Made by a program: the position numbers and the translations under genes | Shown here: positions 46,898 through 54,386 of the stretch, piece by piece | Numbering within the stretch: the first letter of the stretch is position 1 | Layout of the letters: each line of letters starts with the position of its first letter | The notes under the pieces: model-generated | Databases searched by the model: none | Told to the model about the DNA's origin: nothing | Seen by the model: the letters and a program-made list of their open reading frames with translations, nothing else | DNA from: Pseudomonadota bacterium | Lineage (GTDB): Bacteria > Desulfobacterota > Desulfovibrionia > Desulfovibrionales > Desulfovibrionaceae | Direction of reading: 5' to 3' | NCBI GenBank assembly: GCA_023433925.1 | Contig: JAEYTO010000063.1 | Location: 30,552-94,551 of the forward strand | Length of the DNA stretch: 64,000 nt

Positions 46898-48166
46898 ATG
46901 CACGTGATCGCGAATCCACCGAAACGCAAGAGCGACCAAGCGCTCTTCTACGCCCGTCAGCCCATCTATGACCGGGACCTTCGCGTCTGGGGCTATGACC
47001 TGCGGGAAAAGGCCGTGCGCGGCGCGGCCGGATTGCGGATCGCGCCCGAGGAAGCCGGGAGCGTCAAGGAGGCCTGCGACCGCCGCAATGTCCTGCGGCG
47101 CATCCTGGACCGCGGCTCCAGGGCCGTGCTGCCCTTCGGCGAGCGCGTCGTCCTGCAGGCCGTGGACTTCATGGTCCCGCCGGTGCAGGTCGGTCTGCGG
47201 ATTCCCGCCAGAGGGCTGAGCGCCGGGGACATGGCCGAGCTGGCGAGCCTCAAGGCCGAGGGCCACGTCATCCTGGCCGAGACAGGCCATGGCGAGGCCG
47301 ACGGCCTCGTCCTCCAGGACTGCGACATCATCTGCCTCGACGTGGCCGGCGCATCGCCGGCCGACGTACGGCGCAGGATGAAGGCCATGGAACTCTTCGA
47401 CGCCATGTTCATGGCTCGGGGCGTGGCCGACAAGGACCTCTTCGCCGAGTACCGCGAGATGGGCTTCGCCCTGTTCGAGGGGCCGTTCTTCAAGGCCGCC
47501 GAGATCGTTCCGGGCAAGCCCTTGTCCCCGCACAAGCTCTCCCGGCTGCAGATCTTCCGGATCATCGAGCAGAAGGAGCCCGACTTCGCCGCGCTGACCA
47601 ACGCCATCCAATCCGATGTTTCCGTGAGCCTGCGGCTGATCGCCTACCTCAACTCGGCCAGCTTCGCCTTCGCGCGCAGGATCACTTCCATCAAGCAGGC
47701 CTTGTCCCTGCTCGGCTGGGCCAAGGTCCGGACCTGGCTGCGCGTGATCCTGCTGGCGGACATGCTGGAGGACGACGAGCAGAGCGAGCTCCTGTTCCTC
47801 TCGGTGCGGCGCGGCAAGTTCCTTGAGCTCGTGGCCACGCAGCATCCCGAGCTGCGTCTGGACCCGGGCGAGATGTTCCTTCTCGGCGGATTCTCGCTGC
47901 TGGACGCCATCATGGGGGTCCCCATGGAGCAGATCCTGGACGATCTGCCCCTGAGCGACAGGCTCAAGGGCGCCCTGTGCAGGCGCAAGACCGAGTATCT
48001 TCCGCTCTTGCAGCTTGCCGTGCTGTTCGAGGAGCCGGACTGGGAAGAGTTGGAAGGCCTGCTCCAGCTGCTGCGCCTCGACTTCGACAAGGTTTCCCTG
48101 GCCGTGTTCGTGGCCGCGAGCTGGGTGGAGCAGTTCTTCGACACGCAGGAAGGCCTGCCGAAATGA
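46898..48166 (+). CDS. EAL-HDOD (YuxH-type) signalling protein with degenerate EAL
   Basis: A 422-residue protein; ATG 46898 is chosen, with GTG 46904 after AGAGG an alternative. Residues 15-200 have the EAL-domain shape (FYARQPIYDRDLRVWGYDLR) but the catalytic EALLR is replaced by YDLRE and metal ligands are missing, so c-di-GMP hydrolysis is unlikely. The HDOD domain covers about 210-400 (DVSVSLRLIAYLNSASFAF, ITSIKQALSLLGWAKVRTWL). Such proteins act in signalling without known chemistry. It is divergent from the PAS kinase; 46513-46897 between them has no further gene. Confidence 0.88.
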   Translation: MHVIANPPKRKSDQALFYARQPIYDRDLRVWGYDLREKAVRGAAGLRIAPEEAGSVKEACDRRNVLRRILDRGSRAVLPFGERVVLQAVDFMVPPVQVGLRIPARGLSAGDMAELASLKAEGHVILAETGHGEADGLVLQDCDIICLDVAGASPADVRRRMKAMELFDAMFMARGVADKDLFAEYREMGFALFEGPFFKAAEIVPGKPLSPHKLSRLQIFRIIEQKEPDFAALTNAIQSDVSVSLRLIAYLNSASFAFARRITSIKQALSLLGWAKVRTWLRVILLADMLEDDEQSELLFLSVRRGKFLELVATQHPELRLDPGEMFLLGGFSLLDAIMGVPMEQILDDLPLSDRLKGALCRRKTEYLPLLQLAVLFEEPDWEELEGLLQLLRLDFDKVSLAVFVAASWVEQFFDTQEGLPK

Positions 48167-48264
48167 GCACGCCGCGATCCCGCGGGCGATGACTCAAGAC
48201 GCCGCGCGCATGTCGCGGAGCAGCCCGCCGCGACCTGCCGGGCCGCGGCGGGAGATGGCGCGGC

Positions 48265-48693
48265 CTAGCTCGTGGTGACGGCCGTGGCCACGCGCACCTG
48301 ATAGAAAAAGTCATTCAGGTAGCCCTTGCCGGCGAGTTGATCGAACACGACCTTGACCGAGCCCCGGTCGATGGAGCCCAAGTCCGCGACCAGCAGCTTG
48401 CGGTTCATGTCCTGGCCGGGCGTCAGCCGGAAGAACGGGACGGCCGCGCCCTCGTCCACCTGCAGCGCGAAGGCCAGCGTCCCCATGGCGTCGTCCCAGG
48501 CAGCCAGGACGGAATAGCGAGCGGTCCTGCGCCTCTCGTCCTCGCCGGCAAACCAGAGATAGACGGCTTCCTCGTCGCGAACCAGCTCGACAAACGAGGC
48601 CAGATCGTCGTGGTCATCATTTATGCGATCCACCAGGTGCTCGAACAGACTTCTGACAAGCTCCTGCAGATCCATTTCCGTGGTCTGGAGCAT
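48265..48693 (-). CDS. hypothetical protein (142 aa)
   Basis: ATG 48693 is preceded by GAGGGAGATTC. An N-terminal helix (MDLQELVRSLFEHLVDRIND) leads to a mixed domain with LASFVELVRDEEAVYLWFAG and VPFFRLTPGQDMNRKLLVAD. Acidic, soluble, family not recognised. It is convergent with the EAL-HDOD gene. Confidence 0.65.
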   Translation of the reverse strand: MLQTTEMDLQELVRSLFEHLVDRINDDHDDLASFVELVRDEEAVYLWFAGEDERRRTARYSVLAAWDDAMGTLAFALQVDEGAAVPFFRLTPGQDMNRKLLVADLGSIDRGSVKVVFDQLAGKGYLNDFFYQVRVATAVTTS

Positions 48694-48871
48694 GAATCTC
48701 CCTCGTGCGCTTTTTTTTCCATCGGTTAAGGTCCAAAGCCGGTTTCAGCAAGAAAAAAATGACGTTCGACGCGAGAATGCCATTTTCGATCCAGCGCGGC
48801 CCGCCGCTTGCAATCTTCGCCGGCCTGAGCCATGAAACCCATTATCATGGACGATGATCACGGAGAACGGC

Positions 48872-49288
48872 ATGAGATCCTTCCGCAAGGAGCTGTGGTT
48901 CGAGACGCCTACCCGGCGGGCCTTCATCAACATGACCTCGCACGTTGAGCAGTGCCTGCGCGAATCAGGCATCCGCGAGGGCCTCTGTCTGGTGAACGCC
49001 ATGCACATAACAGCCAGCGTGTTCATCAACGACGACGAGCCTGGTCTGCACCACGACTACGAGGCTTGGCTGGAACGTCTTGCGCCGCACGCGCCCGTGT
49101 CCCAGTACCGCCATAACGTTGGCGAGGACAATGCGGACGCGCACATGAAGCGCCAGATCATGGGCCGCGAGGTGGTCGTGGCCGTGACCGAAGGCAGGCT
49201 CGATCTCGGCGCCTGGGAGCGGATCTTCTACGGCGAGTTCGACGGCCGCAGACGCAAGCGCGTGCTCGTGAAGATCATCGGGGAGTGA
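48872..49288 (+). CDS. YjbQ/UPF0047 family protein
   Basis: A 138-residue protein; ATG 48872 with CGGAGAACGGC is better placed than 48854. Conserved blocks are [50 protein letters not shown] and [20 protein letters not shown], with the metal-site histidines and Glu of the family. Some homologues have weak thiamine-phosphate synthase activity, but the true role is unknown. Likely co-transcribed with the next gene, 65 nt on. Confidence 0.88.
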   Translation: MRSFRKELWFETPTRRAFINMTSHVEQCLRESGIREGLCLVNAMHITASVFINDDEPGLHHDYEAWLERLAPHAPVSQYRHNVGEDNADAHMKRQIMGREVVVAVTEGRLDLGAWERIFYGEFDGRRRKRVLVKIIGE

Positions 49289-49353
49289 TCTTCAGGGGGC
49301 ATCCGGCTTCGCTCACGATGCGGAGCAAGCAGAAAACAGGAAGGGGGGAGTCC

Positions 49354-49674
49354 ATGGCGATGCAGTACGTGCTGATCGTGGTCAAGCTGGGCGACATCAC
49401 CGCCACCAGCCACCCGCGCTTCGAGGAGGCGCTCAAGAGCTACGAGTGGGAGAAGTCCAGGATGGAGAACGGCTTGTGGCGGGCGACCGTCACCTCGGAG
49501 GACGAGCCCGCCAAGATCAGCACGGCCGTCCAGAAGCAGCTCATCACGGCCGCCAATTACGCCGAGGCCGGCACGGTCATGGCCGCCATCCAGGTAGGCA
49601 ACAGCCAGCCGCAGGCCTTCGTGTTCAAGAAGGGCGAAGCCCTCAAGTGGAACCGGTCGCCGGCCATGTGGTGA
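49354..49674 (+). CDS. hypothetical protein (106 aa)
   Basis: ATG 49354 follows an SD of AAGGGGGGAG. A compact alpha/beta protein (AMQYVLIVVKLGDITATS, FEEALKSYEWEKSRMENGLW, KALKWNRSPAMW-like end) without signal peptide or cysteines. Not recognised. The 49675-49929 stretch behind it shows nothing clear. Confidence 0.65.
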   Translation: MAMQYVLIVVKLGDITATSHPRFEEALKSYEWEKSRMENGLWRATVTSEDEPAKISTAVQKQLITAANYAEAGTVMAAIQVGNSQPQAFVFKKGEALKWNRSPAMW

Positions 49675-49929
49675 GCGCACCCTCATCCGGCCCTGCCTGG
49701 CGTCATCGGCATCCGTGAATCTAATGCCCCGCGCGTTCCGTTGACCTGGAGCGGCGGACCGGGGCAGATCGGGAAGCACTCCCATGGCCGACAGGGCCAT
49801 GCGGCAGGCCCGCCGCGTGCGATTCCGCGCTGATCTTCATCCCGAGCGCGCGTGATCCGGCTCGACACGAGCCACGACCTGCTTAATCCTTGCCGTCGGA
49901 CGCATTCCGACATCCCGGCCCGAATGCCG

Positions 49930-49957
49930 TTGACACGCCTTTACGCCTGTATAGAAT
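49930..49957 (+). promoter_or_regulatory. sigma-70 promoter of the MATE gene
   Basis: TTGACA (49930-49935) and TAGAAT (49952-49957) separated by 16 nt, about 60 nt before ATG 50016. One of the best consensus matches in the window. Confidence 0.65.
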
Positions 49958-50015
49958 ATCCGACTCCTACGCCGACTTCCAACCCTCCCCGCGCGGGAGG
50001 CGCACGAGATCCCTC

Positions 50016-51419
50016 ATGCTCCGCAGCCGCTATAACGGCCCGGGCGGCTACCGCGAGGTTTTCGCGGTCAGTCTGCCCCTGATCGTCAGCATGGCCTCGA
50101 ACACGTTCATGCAGTTCACGGACCGCATGTTTTTGGCCGGCTACTCCGTGGACGCCATCGCCGCGGCCATGCCCGCGGGCATGGCCGTGTTCCTGGCCAT
50201 CGCCTTTTTCATGGGCACGGGCGGGTACGTGAACGTGTTCGTGGCCCAGTACGTGGGCGCGGGCCGGCCGCGGCGCGTGGGCGCGGCGCTGTGGCAGGGC
50301 CTGTGGTTCTCCCTGCTCGCCTCGGCGCTCCTGGCCCTGCTGGCCCTGCCGGCCGAATCCCTGTTCTCGCTGACCGGACATCCCCCGGCGGTGCGCCGGC
50401 TGGAGGTGATCTACTTCCAGGTCCTGGCCCTTGGCGCGGGCTTCTCCGTGCTCGGCTCGGTGCTGGCCTGCTTCTACACGGGGCGGGGACAGGCGCGCGT
50501 GGTCATGCTCGCCAACATGGCCGGAGCCGCGCTCAACGTGCCCCTCGACTACGCCCTCATCTACGGCGCCTGGGGTCTGCCCGAACTGGGCATCGCGGGC
50601 GCGGGCATCGCCACCGTGGCCTCGTCGGCCTTCATCTGCCTGATCATCGCCCTGCTCATCTTCCGGCGCGCCAACGAGGCCGACTTCGGCGTGCGCAGCG
50701 CCTGGAAGCCGGAACGCGAGCTCTTCGGCAGGCTCATGCGCTACGGCCTGCCCGGCGGCGTGCAGTACTGCATGGACATGCTGGCCATCACCTTCTTCAT
50801 CTTCATGGTCGGCAGGCTGGGCCGGGCCGAGCTGGCGGCCACGAACATCGTCTTCAACATCTCCAGCCTGGCTTTCATGCCCATGATCGGCCTGCACGTG
50901 GGCGTGAACACCCTGGTGGGCCAGGCCGTCGGCCGCGGCAGGCCCGAGGACGGCGCTCGCGCGGCGACCAGCGCCTTGCACGTGGCGCTGACGTACATGA
51001 GCCTGTTCGCCCTGGCCTTCGTGTGTCTGCCCGAGCCTCTGCTCGGCCTGTTCCGGCCCGCCGACGCATCCGCCGCCGAGTTCGAGGCCATCATGGAGGC
51101 CGGCGTCGTGCTCCTGCGCTTCGTGGCCCTGTACAATTGCTTCGACGCCGTCGGCATCATCTACTCGGGCGCCATCAGGGGCGCGGGAGACACCTGGTTC
51201 GTCATGAAGGCCATCGCCGTGGCGGCCGTGCTGGCCATGTTCCTGCCCGTGACGGTTCTGTCCATGCTTTACGAGGGCACGCTGTACCATCTCTGGGCCT
51301 GCGCCACCCTGTACATCAGCGCCCTGGGGCTGATCTTCGCCCTGCGCTACCGCCAGGGCGCATGGCGATCCATGAGCGTCATCGAGACCGCGCCGGCGTC
51401 GGCGGGCCTGAACTCGTAA
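50016..51419 (+). CDS. MATE-family efflux transporter (NorM-like)
   Basis: A 467-residue protein with 12 spans in two halves. The start at ATG 50016 lies behind the promoter at 49930; the upstream frame is not conserved. Typical features are VSLPLIVSMASNTFMQFTDR, ALNVPLDYALIYGAWGLPEL and GLHVGVNTLVGQAVGRGRP. It exports organic cations or drugs using Na+ or H+; substrate unknown. Repeat D5 starts at its stop codon. Confidence 0.92.
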   Translation: MLRSRYNGPGGYREVFAVSLPLIVSMASNTFMQFTDRMFLAGYSVDAIAAAMPAGMAVFLAIAFFMGTGGYVNVFVAQYVGAGRPRRVGAALWQGLWFSLLASALLALLALPAESLFSLTGHPPAVRRLEVIYFQVLALGAGFSVLGSVLACFYTGRGQARVVMLANMAGAALNVPLDYALIYGAWGLPELGIAGAGIATVASSAFICLIIALLIFRRANEADFGVRSAWKPERELFGRLMRYGLPGGVQYCMDMLAITFFIFMVGRLGRAELAATNIVFNISSLAFMPMIGLHVGVNTLVGQAVGRGRPEDGARAATSALHVALTYMSLFALAFVCLPEPLLGLFRPADASAAEFEAIMEAGVVLLRFVALYNCFDAVGIIYSGAIRGAGDTWFVMKAIAVAAVLAMFLPVTVLSMLYEGTLYHLWACATLYISALGLIFALRYRQGAWRSMSVIETAPASAGLNS

Positions 51420-51420
51420 C

Positions 51421-51488
51421 CGAAAGAGGGCGCGGCCCTCTCTCGGGCTCTCACCCGCCAGGGGCCGGAGCCCCCTGGCCCCCGCTGG
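51421..51488 (-). repeat. family D repeat, copy D5 (inverted)
   Basis: CGAAAGAGGGC-GCG-GCCCTCTCTCGG then CACCCGCCAGGGGCC and GGCCCCCGCTGG; the inverse of D4. It starts right after the MATE stop codon and may be its terminator. Confidence 0.75.
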
Positions 51489-51563
51489 CCGGAGCGGCGG
51501 TGGCCCTCGAAGACTCGGGATGCCGCTCCGAAAATGCCGGGTTGACGGTTGCTCTCTGAACGA

Positions 51564-51602
51564 GAAACGGCCGCCTTTGGGAATGCCCAGGGCGGCCGTT
51601 TC
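51564..51602. terminator. bidirectional terminator between MATE and DsrE-like genes
   Basis: GAAACGGCCGCC and GGCGGCCGTTTC form a perfect 12-bp stem with a 15-nt loop, between convergent genes, with A/T runs only at the base. Confidence 0.7.
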
Positions 51603-51624
51603 AGTTGGATCGACTCCGGGGCGG

Positions 51625-51981
51625 CTAGAACGTCATGATCTCGTAGCCTTGCTCCAGGAAGCGGGCGATGGACGGATGGCCCTGCATGTCGTCCAGCAGC
51701 GGGATGCCCGCGGCGCGGACCTCCTCGATGACGCCCATCTTGGCCGAGCAGGCCTTGCAGGCCCCGGCGATGAGCCCGAGCATCTTGGCCCGCGTGAACA
51801 GGTCGTGGAACGGCTCGCCTTCCCTGGCCAGGGCCGGGATGGCCCGCGTCACCTGGCCCTCGACCACGATGCGCGCCTCCCAGCCGCGCGCGTTCATGTC
51901 CAGGGCGTTGAGCAGCACGTGCACGAAGCAGAGCGTATCGCCATTATAGGCGAACAGGGCGATCTTGCGCGTCGAGTCCAT
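51625..51981 (-). CDS. DsrE-family protein
   Basis: A 118-residue protein starting 3 nt after the peroxiredoxin stop. The DsrE/DsrF-like fold is seen in KIALFAYNGDTLCFVHVLLN, ARIVVEGQVTRAI and MLGLIAGACKACSAKMGV, where Cys74-77 (ACKAC) occupy the position of the sulfur-carrying cysteine in DsrE/TusD. It may relay persulfide sulfur or be a redox sensor. Third gene of the 53279-51625 operon. Confidence 0.85.
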   Translation of the reverse strand: MDSTRKIALFAYNGDTLCFVHVLLNALDMNARGWEARIVVEGQVTRAIPALAREGEPFHDLFTRAKMLGLIAGACKACSAKMGVIEEVRAAGIPLLDDMQGHPSIARFLEQGYEIMTF

Positions 51982-51984
51982 GGC

Positions 51985-52665
51985 CTACTGCCCCTTGTTG
52001 ATGTGTTCGAGCGCGCGGATGACCGACTCCAGGCGCGGCGTCTTGTTGATGTCCGCGATTTCGACGTATTGGACGATGCCCTGCTTGTCGATGATGAACA
52101 GGGCCCGCTCGGTGAAGCCCTCGGGCCGCAGCACGCCGTAGCGCTCGGCCACTTCGCCGTGCGGGTAAAAGTCGGACAGGATCGGGAACCAGCAGCCGCC
52201 CATGGACTCGGCCCAGGCGTGCAGGGTCGGGATGTTGTCCACGCTGATGCCCAGGATCAGACCGTCGCGCTTCTCGATCTCCTCGCGGCCCAGATTGTAG
52301 CCCGGCCATTGCTCGGAGCAGGCCGGCGTCCAGGCCGCGGGCACGAAGGACAGCACCACGTTCTTCCTGCCCCGGAAGTCGCTCAGGCTGACCTTGTGGC
52401 CCGAGATCGACGGCAGCGAAAATTCAGGGGCCATGTCGCCCACCTTGACCTTGGGCTCGGTCGCGCGGGGCGGAAGCTTGCCGGGGTCCCAGATGTACTT
52501 GTCCGGGACATGGCCCTCGTGGGACTTGGACCCGGTTTGCTCCTGAGATGCGCGGGGCTTGATGGGCGAGGTCTGGGCCGAGGTCGTCGCCGGCAGGGTC
52601 GCGAGCAGGAGGAGCAGCGCCGCGAGCGCCAGAGCGGTCGGCGGCGGAAATGGTCCGCGCGTCAT
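51985..52665 (-). CDS. periplasmic peroxiredoxin-like (AhpC/TSA) protein
   Basis: A 226-residue protein; ATG overlaps the upstream stop by 4 nt, SD CAGGAGG. A signal peptide (LALAALLLLLATLPATTSAQ, about residues 11-30) sends it to the periplasm. The peroxidase motif is FVPAAWTPACSEQ, giving P-x3-T-x2-C with the peroxidatic Cys. ADINKTPRLESVIRALEHI closes the fold. It likely removes H2O2 or alkyl peroxides from the periplasm, using reducing power from the thioredoxin-like partner encoded just upstream. Confidence 0.87.
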   Translation of the reverse strand: MTRGPFPPPTALALAALLLLLATLPATTSAQTSPIKPRASQEQTGSKSHEGHVPDKYIWDPGKLPPRATEPKVKVGDMAPEFSLPSISGHKVSLSDFRGRKNVVLSFVPAAWTPACSEQWPGYNLGREEIEKRDGLILGISVDNIPTLHAWAESMGGCWFPILSDFYPHGEVAERYGVLRPEGFTERALFIIDKQGIVQYVEIADINKTPRLESVIRALEHINKGQ

Positions 52666-53279
52666 TTCTTGTCCTCCTGGGCGGCCGGCTTGGCCTGCGT
52701 TCCGGCGGCCTGCCCGCGCAGGCCGGTCTTGGCCAGGATATCCCGCAGGAACGCGTCCGGGCTGTCCATGCGGCCCTCGACCACATGGAGCACCTTAAGG
52801 CCTTGGCCGCGCAGGTCCAGCAGGAAGTAGGTCGGAGTGCCCACCACGCCGGCCTTGTCCACCATCGTCATATCCGTATCGACGACGTGGGGGAAGAGCA
52901 TGCCGTACTTGGCGCGGAAGAGCTCCATCTCGAATTCCGTGTTGTTCACGCCCACGCCCAGAACCTTGAGCCGATCCCCCAAGCCCTGCTTCTGAATGGC
53001 CGCGTGGACCTCGTTTATGTGCGGCGCATCGGCCTGGCAGTACGGGCACATGGCGCTCATGGCCTCCAGGAGGAGGAAGTCGGCCTTGACATCCGACAGC
53101 CGGAAAGGCCGGCCGGGCGCTATGCCCAGGGATGCCGCGTCCTCGGCCAGAGCCGGAGCCGGCAGGAGCATGTCCGGGAAGTCCTGGCCGGGGGCGGGAA
53201 TGGCCATGGCCGCGCATGGCAGCGCGAGCAGTCCCAGCAGGAGCAGGATGGTGAATGTTCCGCGTGCGCGCGATGGCAT
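52662..53279 (-). CDS. periplasmic TlpA/DsbE-like thioredoxin protein (CPYC)
   Basis: A 205-residue protein with SD AAGGAGGTGCGAC and a signal peptide (ILLLLGLLALPCAAMA). The active site MSAMCPYCQAD is a CPYC pair as in glutaredoxin/DsbC-like oxidoreductases; VGTPTYFLLDLRG holds the cis-Pro. A long LGVGVNNTEFEMELFRAKYG segment is typical of TlpA-type. It heads the operon with the peroxiredoxin and DsrE-like genes, and probably keeps the peroxiredoxin reduced. Confidence 0.87.
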   Translation of the reverse strand: MPSRARGTFTILLLLGLLALPCAAMAIPAPGQDFPDMLLPAPALAEDAASLGIAPGRPFRLSDVKADFLLLEAMSAMCPYCQADAPHINEVHAAIQKQGLGDRLKVLGVGVNNTEFEMELFRAKYGMLFPHVVDTDMTMVDKAGVVGTPTYFLLDLRGQGLKVLHVVEGRMDSPDAFLRDILAKTGLRGQAAGTQAKPAAQEDKK

Positions 53280-53306
53280 GTCGCACCTCCTTGCCGCCTC
53301 TCCTTT

Positions 53307-53329
53307 GGGCTTGGCGCAATGCCAAGCCC
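53307..53329. promoter_or_regulatory. perfect dyad upstream of the redox operon
   Basis: GGGCTTGGC-GCAAT-GCCAAGCCC, 9-bp arms, 28 nt before the ATG at 53279. It could be an operator or a leader hairpin that controls translation. Confidence 0.4.
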
Positions 53330-53439
53330 ATTGGGCAGCTTATCAAGGATATACGCTTCTCACGGCCTCGGGTCCAGAAGGCCAGGTCTTCATGATGCAA
53401 TGGCACTGGCGCGAGGTGGCGGGAATCATCCCCTGGCGG

Positions 53440-53470
53440 GAGCGGTGTGGAGAGGGCGGCCCCTCTCCAC
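53440..53470 (-). repeat. family C-like partial repeat, copy C6
   Basis: CCCTGGCGGG just upstream, then TGTGGAGAGGG-CGG-CCCCTCTCCACA, a long hairpin (about 53447-53471) close to the end of korB. A degenerate relative of C5; it may end korAB. Confidence 0.5.
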
Positions 53471-53490
53471 AAAGAGCATGAAAATACAAC

Positions 53491-54378
53491 CTACGGCCCG
53501 GCCTTCTTGGTCGCCCGCTTGAGCGGCGCGCCGTAGGAGGCCAGGGCGCGCTTGAGCGCCTCCCGGTCGACCCGCTTCCTGGCCAGGGGCTCGCGGGAGG
53601 CCGTGGGCAGGCTGCTCTCGAAGGTCGGCCGGTCATTCTCGTAAATGATGCCGATGGGGATGCGCTCGCCGAACTCCATGGCCTTGTCCATGGCCTTGCG
53701 CCAGTCCCTGGGATCGTGGGATTCGTCCAGCTTGTAGCAGTGCTGCTTGTACCAGGCGAAGGTATTGATCTTGTTGAAGGATACGCAGGGCTGGAACACG
53801 TCCACCAGGGCGAAGCCGGGATGACGCACGGCCCGCACGATCAGCTCGGCCAGGTGGTCCATCTCGCCCACGGAGCCCCTGGCCACGAAATTGGCGCGCA
53901 TGGCCACGGCCACGGCCACGGGGTTGAAGGCCTCGTTGAACGAGCCGTAGGGCTGGGCCTTGGTCTTGTGGCCCGGCATGGTCGTGGGGCTGGCCTGGCC
54001 CTTGGTCAGGCCGTAGATCTGGTTGTCGTGGACCACGGCCGTGATGTCCACGTTGCGCCGGATGGCGGCCAGGAAGTGGTTGCCGCCCTCGCCGTACATG
54101 TCGCCGTCGCCGGATTCGACGATGACCGTGGCCTGCGGCAGGGCCAGCTTGATGCCCTGGGCCGACGGCAGCGCGCGGCCGTGCAGGCCGTTGAACAGGT
54201 TGCAGGGGATGTAGTGCGGAGCCTTGGCCGCCTGGCCAATGCCGGAGACGAAGACGACCTGGTGGGGCTCGAGGTCCAGCGTGGCCAGGGCCTTGCGCAT
54301 GGCCTTGCGCAGGGGGAAGTTGCCGCAGCCTGGGCACCAGGCCGTCTCGAACTCGGGATAATCCTTGATGTCGACCAT
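53491..54378 (-). CDS. korB: 2-oxoacid:ferredoxin oxidoreductase, beta subunit
   Basis: A 295-residue subunit with SD AGGAGGGCAC. The ThDP site is VIVESGDGDMYGEGGNHFL, with the GDG...N pattern, then VVHDNQIYGLTKGQASPTT. CPGCGN near residue 15 and HGRALPSAQGIKLA match 2-oxoglutarate/2-ketoacid ferredoxin oxidoreductases. It decarboxylates a 2-oxoacid with reduction of ferredoxin, together with korA 9 nt upstream. The C-terminal 50 residues are Lys/Arg-rich. Confidence 0.93.
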   Translation of the reverse strand: MVDIKDYPEFETAWCPGCGNFPLRKAMRKALATLDLEPHQVVFVSGIGQAAKAPHYIPCNLFNGLHGRALPSAQGIKLALPQATVIVESGDGDMYGEGGNHFLAAIRRNVDITAVVHDNQIYGLTKGQASPTTMPGHKTKAQPYGSFNEAFNPVAVAVAMRANFVARGSVGEMDHLAELIVRAVRHPGFALVDVFQPCVSFNKINTFAWYKQHCYKLDESHDPRDWRKAMDKAMEFGERIPIGIIYENDRPTFESSLPTASREPLARKRVDREALKRALASYGAPLKRATKKAGP

Positions 54379-54386
54379 GTGCCCTC

